A DNA stretch of 64,000 nucleotides from Nemertoderma westbladi (taxonomy: Eukaryota; Xenacoelomorpha; Nemertodermatida; Nemertodermatidae). Both the position numbers and the translations under genes were made by a program. This document shows positions 56,874-64,000 of this stretch, one piece after another (the stretch's first letter is position 1; each line of letters opens with the position of its first letter). Below the pieces are notes generated by a model. It was not told the origin of the DNA. It saw nothing but the letters and a program-made list of their open reading frames with translations, and did no database searches. The stretch spans positions 1-64,000 of the forward strand of contig JAUCBJ010006617.1 in the NCBI GenBank assembly GCA_032718475.1, given 5' to 3'.

Positions 56874-59390
56874 TTAAGGTCTATACCAATCCGGGGGATT
56901 TCTCACTCGTTGCGATCTCCTCACCAATGTACTTGGTTCAGGCAGTGCTGTACCAATTTCAATGTTTGAACTACTTGGGCTTTCAGACCCTGTTTGATGA
57001 ATAAGGTTACTTTCAATTACGTTGCGATCAGGTTGAGAACAGTCTGATCTTCTTCTACGAGGAACTTCCTCCTGCTGAGAAACAACCATGCGACTGTTGT
57101 TTACAGTGTTGGTGTTGTTGAAAGGGTTTTCAACATTTAAGTCGTTCAGCTTATCTTCATCACCAGTAACAGTACCGGGAGATGCTAGTTGTCGAATAGA
57201 AACTGTGGCTTCCTTCCCACTCGGTAAACGAACATGAGCATAGTTTGGGTTTGCTTCTAGGAGTTCGACTTCATCAACTAAAGGATCATACTTGCTTTTC
57301 CGTACATTCCGTTTCATTAGAACAATACCTGGCTCAGTTAACCAGTTGGGCAGCGTATATCCACTCATTGAGCGTCTTCTGTAATTAAAGAAACGTTCGT
57401 GTGGAGTTGCATTGGTGGATGTACACAATAAGGATCGAACAGAATGCAAAGCTTCGTGTAGAACAACCTCCCATTGATTGATGCTTAAGCCTTTTGATTT
57501 CAGAGCCAATGAAATAGCTCTCCAGACAATGCCATTGTATCGTTCACATTGCCCATTTCCTTGCGGGTTGTATGATGTGGTACGACTAGTGGCAATACCA
57601 CGTGAGTGTAGATATGAGCGCAGTTCATTAGATATAAAACCGCTACCCCTATCGGAATGTACAAAAGCAGGCATGCCGAAAATGCTAAATAATTGAGTGA
57701 AGCACGATATTACTGTAGCTGTAGAGACATCGGGGCAAGCAAAAACAAATGGAAATCGTGAAAACTCGTCAATAATTGTTAACATGTATTTATTTTGAGA
57801 ATTTGATGGTAAAGGTCCCTTGAAATCAATGTTTAAACGTTCAAATGGCTGGGTAGACTTAATAAGGTTTGCATCGGTAGGCTTGTAGAAGTTTGGTTTC
57901 AGTTCTGCACAAGTGCGACAAGATGAACACAATTTCTTGACTTCTTCTATAGAGTAAGGTAAGTTTTTTGAACGTATAAAATGGATCATTCGCGTTATAC
58001 CAGGGTGACACAAGGCTTCATGTAATTCTGGGAGACTGTGGAAGGGCGTAGAAGATGCGTTGCAATTGGAAACTCTTGATAATGCGTCGGCAGGTAAATT
58101 TAATTTCCCAGGTCTGTATACAATATCATACGAGAATGAGGAAAGTTCGACGTGCCAGCGCATAATTTTATCGTTTTTAATCTTGCCGAGTTTTTGTTTA
58201 TCGTACATGAAACAAACGGATCGCTGATCTGTGATAAGTGAAAAATGTCTACCAATTAAATAGTGTCGCCATTTGCGTAGAGCTTCAACTATAGCTTGTG
58301 CTTCATTTTCAACCGAAGAATGACGAAGTTCACTGTGTGTCAACATTCGCGAAAAAAAAGCAACTGGCTTGCCATCTTGATTCAGAGTAGCAGAAATTGC
58401 GAAGTCAGACGCATCCGTCTCGACCACAAAAGGAATAGTTTCGTCAATGAAACTCACTATTGAGTTTTCAATATCTTTCTTGATTAATTCAAATGCAGAT
58501 ACACATTCTTGGCTTAGTGGAAACGCCCTTGAATTTACCAGTGGTCGAATTTTATCGGAGTAATGAGATATCCATTGTGAGTAATAAGAAAACATTCCCA
58601 TTGCTCTACGTAGTGAAGCTGTGTTGTTGGGAACCGGAAGTTCTTTCAGCGGTTTTAACCGATCTGGATCGGGAGCAATGGTTCCTTCTGAAATTCAAAA
58701 GCCCAAAAAGTCGAAAGAAGTAACTGAAAAGACAGATTTACTGGCATTAAACGTAAACCCGACCCCTTTCGCAGCAGCTAAAAATGTTTCTAAATTGAAA
58801 TCATGTTCCTCCTGCGAATTTCCACATATTACAACATTATCGAGCCAAACGAATGTATCTTTCAGTTTATTTTGAGCAACAAACTCGTTAATTGATCTTT
58901 GAAACTGCGCCACTGCATTGGTTAGTCCAAAAGGCATACGATTGAATTGATAAAGTTGACCGTTAGCTTCGAATGCAGTATATACTTTGTCTTCCTCCGG
59001 TAAAAGAATTTGATGGTAAGCGCTCTTTAGATCGAGTTGGCTGAAAATCTTGTAGCCAGCCACTTTGTTAACCAAATCTCTCATATTTGGCAAGGGGTAT
59101 GCGTCTAGTTGGGTGAATCTGTTAATTGTTTGGGAGTAATCGATGCACATTCGCTTTTTACCATCGCTTTTGGTGTCGATAACTATCTGTGAACGCCAAG
59201 GTGAAATACTATGTTCAATGATATTCTCAGACAACAGGCGTTCAATTTCTGATTGAATGTAAACCTGGTCTGGCTGAGAAAATCTTCTGGATTTTGTCGC
59301 AATGGGTTTACAGTCTGGAGTAAGGAATGAAAACAATGTAGGCGGGGTAAGTGTGGAAGCAGCAACACCACAAATATTTAGAGTTGGTTA
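56874..59390 (-). pseudogene. Ty3/Gypsy pol remnant: RT, RNase H, integrase
   Basis: The minus-strand frame gives RT: SPWRSQIVIDTKSDGKKRMC, DYSQTINRF, FSQLDLKSAYHQI, MPFGLTNAVAQFQ and FVWLDNVVICG. A TGA (58695-58697) interrupts the frame at FLGF. Downstream in the same frame come RNase H (VVETDASDFAISATLNQDGK, ITDQRSVCFM, PADALSRV) and integrase with its HHCC-type region (CHPGITRMIHFIRSKNLP, CSSCRTCAE) and D (NIDFKG), D (HSDRGSGF), E (GQCERYNG). The RT active site reads LDN where the family has DD (AAT at 58836-58838). Gag, protease and LTRs are absent, and the 5' limit near 59340-59390 is a truncation. Two independent lesions mean it is dead. Confidence 0.92.
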
Positions 59391-62177
59391 TAAATGCCCG
59401 TATCCCTTATACTGTATACCAAATTTGTTTACATTGTTGGCCTTGTTAATTTCCTTTATATTACGCCACCTAGCGAGGTATGGCAATACTGCTTTTACCG
59501 AATGTATATATAGTGCAATTTAAATCATAAATATCAGACTCGGTATTATTTTACATACCCCACGTTGGGTTGCTAATAGGCCATACTTTTCAGCACTACA
59601 CTACAACACTACACTACACTACACTACCGGTACACTTACGCTCATTCGCACTCACGTTTCTGTTATTCTACTATTCTGTTTGATATTGTTATTATTATTG
59701 CTTTGATTGTTATACAATAAACTAACTGCTGAACTGGTTCAACCATCAGAAGAAGGGTTTTCCTCGATGTTATCCCTCAGTTAGCTTACAGAGTACTAGA
59801 GTAGCAGACTGCCGCTACTGGCTGACTGGAGAAAGTCACTGCAACGCCGCAATACTTCAGGTCGGTATCATATTTGCCAGCTGGTTACTGCCATTGACTG
59901 GCCCGAACTCCGGCATTCAACGCACTGAGTGTGAGTGTCTCCCCCAAGTAACCTTATTGCAGTTGTGCTGTCCATCCGCATTAGGCCTATACAAATCAGT
60001 TAAGCCTAATCGTCGTCGATGTTAATACCCTTCAGCCCTTTGCTTTGTGTGAGCGTGTGTCTGTGTGTAACAGTGTGGTAATGTGCCTGCGAATCCGCTA
60101 AACAACCCACGTAGGGCGCTAGAATCTCTCTAGCACCAACACTGAAAAGTATCTATTTACGTGAGTAAACTAAATGATTTTGTAGGAGTCAAGTTTATTT
60201 TCGCAGGTGGATATTCGCAATTGCAGAATTGCAGTCAAGAAAGACGCGCAGTAAGTTTGCTGCTTAACTGCCTAGACCTGTCTGCCTGTAGTACTGTACT
60301 GTACACAGTAGTACCGGTTAAAATAATTGCATTCTTTCTTGTTCCGTATCTTCTGCAATCCCCTCACAGGAACGCCAGCCCTCGTTACGATTATAACGTT
60401 GATGATATCCTGTGTTTCCAGTCTGTAAATTGTTCTTTATATTTTAGGACTGAACGCAATCAGCCTAGCAAACTGATTCCTTGCTTTTTATGCAACAAGT
60501 TTTCCTTCCTAATCTATATAGTTTAATTTCAGGTTTTCCCCTTTTGTTATGGATCGATCGTTTTTACAGACCGGCCGGCTTTAAATACGATTTTTCCACT
60601 ACAAGAGACATAATACTTAGTCTCTATTTTGGTGGACGGTGTATATAACCTCACCCACCAGGGTACCCCCTTGCTTTATTGTTACTAGAGCCGCGTTGTT
60701 AATCGGCAACTTATCCACGCACTGTTAGTAGGCCAACTTTCAGATAAGACTCAAGGATTATATAGTTTCTCTAGTCGCTTCCTACTGTCTGACTGTCCTA
60801 CATATTCTGGACCACTGTATTTTACTAGTCAGCTAGTCTGCTAGTACAAAATACCTACTACAATACTAGGTACTGCAGTACTGGTAACTACATATCCATA
60901 GTCTGGACCAATACCGGTACTTGTCAGCTTATTGCATATTGTTCTAAGGACGTTACTGCGTTAGTCTGTTATTGTCTGACGGTGAAAATTCGCCCTGTCA
61001 GCAAATCCGCTAAGAAGATTTAATTGCTTCTTGCCGCTTCTTCCCAAACGAGAATCCTGTTATGATTATACCTTGCTGCCTTGTATAACGGTATAAGCGA
61101 ATCGTTTGAAGGTAACTTGCGAGTTCAAATATTGGATCGCTTTGTTACATAGTTTGTATATAGGCCTACGGGCCTACCGTACTGCCGTACTACAACTGTA
61201 CTGCCATATGTAAATTCTACTTTTCTACTGTCCTAAAGTAAGTACAACCATTTTAAAATTTATAAAGGAAAACGGAAAGAGGAGAGTTGTGAAGTTGTGA
61301 GAGAGCAAATAATAAGATAAGCCTATATTTATTATTACGGTATCATTCAGTCATTAGGCTATAATCCTGTAATTTTATTATATAAATTCGAATTAGTGCT
61401 GCACCGGTACTGCTGTAGTGCCAATATGCATTGCATAGTGTTGCCTTAAATTAAACATCTGACATTACAGTGGTAGGCACGTGGATCCAGACCCAAATAC
61501 TGGAATACCACTGGCTGATAATTTTACCCATAATTAATTACTATACGGGAAACTTATGATACGGTACTTTAATTAGTACCCGGCTAGTATTATTAACATT
61601 AATATTCCTAGTTGAAGTAGCTTCATTTGGTCACATTGACATTACATGTATTGTACTGTTGTAGGCTATTTCTGTATTACAACCTTTTAGTAGGCCTGTT
61701 GGTAGGATATATCGTAATCATTGTATGTATTTCAGATAAGTTTATATATATTTGAGTACCGGTATAACCTTTAGTACACTAGTACTGTAGTAGGCATATG
61801 TATATGTATATGATTTGTGCCCCGCTGTCCTGTATATACAAAGAATCAGATAATACAATACAGGTACCGGTATTTAAACTTTCTATAATCAGATAATAGG
61901 CTAGACCTATTTACTAAATTATCAGTTAAATTATCATAAATTAAATATTTTATAAACTCTATAGAATCAATAGGCCTCTGTACTGTAACTTGTTTATTTA
62001 AACACTATAAGTCACTGTTTATAGTCTGATAGTTATTAGGCCTAACACTTGACAGGACTAGTATTACCATTCAAGTGTACCTTTATTTATCTTTAAAAGC
62101 CTATAGGCACTGGCGCTATACTGTATAGTTTATCAGTACCCAGTTAGTATATAGGTACGTTTATTTCTCAATTAAAT
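59391..62177 (+). promoter_or_regulatory. Probable LTR and long leader of the element starting at 62178
   Basis: TATATATAG at 59505-59513 and AATAAA at 59716-59721, about 200 bp apart, look like an LTR promoter and poly(A) signal. A possible LTR start is TGTTGGCC at 59437. From 59900 to 62170 there is no open frame of note. The sequence is unusually rich in TAGGCCTA/AGGCCTA, ACCGGTA and AGTACT palindromes. The second LTR is outside the window, so limits are tentative. Confidence 0.35.
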
Positions 62178-64000
62178 ATGTCTGACATTACCCCGATGCC
62201 GACAAGCACTAACACAGACGTTACTACGGATGAACGGGAATCTTTGTCCAATCCAACCATCATAGAAGGTCACGAGATTAATAATTTCCCTCTTACGAAT
62301 GGCGAACAAGTTATTGACCATGATGTCTCCCCGACTGGCTCAACTACAGACAATGTTAATGACTTGGACGTTACACAAGTGACGACTATAGAAGGTGCAA
62401 CAGCAGCACCCATTTTTAGTTCTACTATGAATGTAGAGGGGGAGCATATAGGCCTAGGCTTACCTGAATATATAACTAAAATGGATAAAATGGCCCTTGA
62501 GGAACTATATGATCAAGGGGTTTCTCGCTCAAGTAATGCTACCACTTTTAAGCGGTCTTTGGCTGCTCATAGAGGTGTTTTCACTCGCACTCGTAAGGAT
62601 ATCAATGCAGCCATCATTGATAATCCGGAATTAGGTTGGAGTGAAGCTAATAAATTAATGTGTAGAGTACATTCAGCACGTGATAAATATTTGTTCTTAG
62701 CTCAAGCATATGAGGAAGTAGCAAACCGAAAACAAATTGCTCATATGCAAGAATATTTAACTTTAAGTAGACAAGAAATAAATTCCGAAGCGAACCAGCT
62801 ATTAAGCTGCTTGAATGAATACTTAAATCCCATAAGGATGAGTGTAGCGCCTCCATCTATCCAAAATAGTAAGACCAGCCATCCAAAATCTTTGGGAGGT
62901 GGGTCAAAGGCCAAACAGCTGGATGCTGGTGGCCAATCACTAAAGGAGGTTGTCAGCGAAAATGTCCGACCTCAAATAATTTCAGTTGAATTGAATGATG
63001 ATGAGAAATATAAAGAGATACGTTTAAAAATGCATACTAATGCAGAAAATGCACTTGAGACAAAATTTGATATTACTCTCCATCAATTAGAACTCGAAAC
63101 AGAAATTAGGTTAGCAAAGCAGCAGTCTGAGAGGAAGCGGCGGGCTAGAGCAGAAGCTACACGTTTAGCAGATGAAGCTGCAGAGGAAGCTGTGGAAGAA
63201 GATTTGAGAAAGATTGCAGAATTACAAATAGAACGAGATAAACTGGAGACGATCAAAGCCATGAATACTAAAAAGGAAGAAATGGTAAGTCGGCACCAGC
63301 AAGAGCAATTGCAATGGCATATGTCTAATCCTGGTTCGGTAAATGGCTCCATAACCAGTAGACATAGCAGAGCTTCCAGAACCAGTCTCCGATCTTGCAC
63401 TTCATTGTCAAAGGGTGCATATATATATAACAGAGATAAATCTGATCATGATAAAGTAAAACAAAATAATCCTACAGAACAGCCTTCTTGTAGCTTAATC
63501 CAGATACAAAGTACTGCTACTGTTACTGAACCTAGGGTTGTTAGACCAAAAATTCTGTCTGGTGCTGCTGTGAGTTCCAGCATACAAAATACATGTCCAA
63601 ATGTACAGAGACCTGCCATTAAAGGTACAAAAATATGTGACAATCCCTCTTTGGGGAAGGGTATATTATCTAAACCACAAGCGTCACGTCAGTTGAATTT
63701 AGACAATAACGATACTCACCCTAGTCATAAACTAGCAGGTCAAGAATCAAATACTAGTAAAACTTATGTTGAGGTACCAGTATATAATAATAATAATAAC
63801 CATAGTAAATATTTCAGTAGGCAAGGTGATAATACAAATAGTAGGCCTACCCCACCTGACACCAAATCGTGTCCTTTCCTAAGAAAGGAACTTAAATTTG
63901 GAACTGAAAGCCATAGACCAACATCTTCTGATCGAAACTACTTAGTAAGTGTAGAAGGTAGTAATGGAGAGAAGTCTTATATTGCAAATGAACCGGAGGA
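62178..64000 (+). CDS. Gag-like open reading frame running off the window (probable LTR element)
   Basis: ATG at 62178 opens a frame with no stop to the window end (607 codons so far), missed by closed-ORF searches. It starts MSDITPMPTSTNTDVTTDER. The N-terminal 90 residues are acidic and Thr/Ser-rich. A helical region follows (MDKMALEELYDQGVSRSSNA, then NKLMCRVHSARDKYLFLAQA). There is a long coiled coil (ETEIRLAKQQSERKRRARAE, EEDLRKIAELQIERDKLETI), then a Ser/Arg segment (SITSRHSRASRTSLRS) and a disordered, Asn-rich tail. The coiled coil plus Ser/Arg-rich patch is the style of BEL/Pao gag proteins. A host coiled-coil protein cannot be excluded. No zinc knuckle is reached before the edge. Confidence 0.6.
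   Translation, partial: MSDITPMPTSTNTDVTTDERESLSNPTIIEGHEINNFPLTNGEQVIDHDVSPTGSTTDNVNDLDVTQVTTIEGATAAPIFSSTMNVEGEHIGLGLPEYITKMDKMALEELYDQGVSRSSNATTFKRSLAAHRGVFTRTRKDINAAIIDNPELGWSEANKLMCRVHSARDKYLFLAQAYEEVANRKQIAHMQEYLTLSRQEINSEANQLLSCLNEYLNPIRMSVAPPSIQNSKTSHPKSLGGGSKAKQLDAGGQSLKEVVSENVRPQIISVELNDDEKYKEIRLKMHTNAENALETKFDITLHQLELETEIRLAKQQSERKRRARAEATRLADEAAEEAVEEDLRKIAELQIERDKLETIKAMNTKKEEMVSRHQQEQLQWHMSNPGSVNGSITSRHSRASRTSLRSCTSLSKGAYIYNRDKSDHDKVKQNNPTEQPSCSLIQIQSTATVTEPRVVRPKILSGAAVSSSIQNTCPNVQRPAIKGTKICDNPSLGKGILSKPQASRQLNLDNNDTHPSHKLAGQESNTSKTYVEVPVYNNNNNHSKYFSRQGDNTNSRPTPPDTKSCPFLRKELKFGTESHRPTSSDRNYLVSVEGSNGEKSYIANEPE

Noticed and set aside
62647-63643. Three minus-strand frames
   Set aside because: They are antisense to the continuous plus-strand gag-like frame starting at 62178.

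Overview
This is animal genomic DNA, not bacterial. Genes are split by GT-AG introns, non-coding DNA is AT-rich, most of the window is retrotransposon debris and long tandem arrays, and the one long host gene is a metazoan ubiquitin-specific protease. The mix of RTE/CR1-like LINEs, BEL/Pao, Ty1/Copia and Ty3/Gypsy elements, plus the frequent palindromes TAGGCCTA and ACCGGT, suggests a marine invertebrate, possibly a deuterostome such as an echinoderm or hemichordate. That placement is inference.

Two host genes converge tail to tail. On the + strand is the 3' part of USP24, with exons at 11925-12195, 16771-16954 and 18043-22920. It covers an N-terminal-half segment, the ubiquitin-like domain, the catalytic USP domain and the whole C-terminal half. 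The last exon is 4.9 kb without an intron. On the - strand I found two small exons (48501-48604 and 45969-46135) that join in phase to encode a laminin-G-like domain ending at a stop codon. The roughly 23 kb between the genes is mobile elements and satellites.

Layout: 1-2138, no recognised gene. 2139-11906, an 18-bp satellite of about 540 copies in a USP24 intron, ending at the splice acceptor. 12196-16770, an intron with a CCGGG-rich VNTR, three LINE pieces and a 66-bp minisatellite. 16771-23200, the rest of USP24 and its poly(A) signals. 23737-28790, LINE copies, a tRNA-like sequence, a broken BEL/Pao element with a heat-shock-element-like LTR promoter, and two minus-strand LINEs. 28788-45345, a 70/63-bp satellite that begins inside a LINE reverse-transcriptase frame and is split by a young LTR element (35305-42151) carrying gag but no pol. 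45969-48604, the laminin-G gene, whose intron holds a 57-bp array containing copies of its own splice acceptor. 48683-52482, a 46-bp satellite. 52483-56578, a 3'-truncated Copia. 56874-59390, a broken Gypsy. 59391-64000, a probable LTR and leader followed by a gag-like frame running off the window.

The main theme is that three of the four large satellites can be read at one edge as amplified pieces of functional sequence: two intron 3' splice sites and one RT coding segment. Two arrays also contain internal copies of their own flank.
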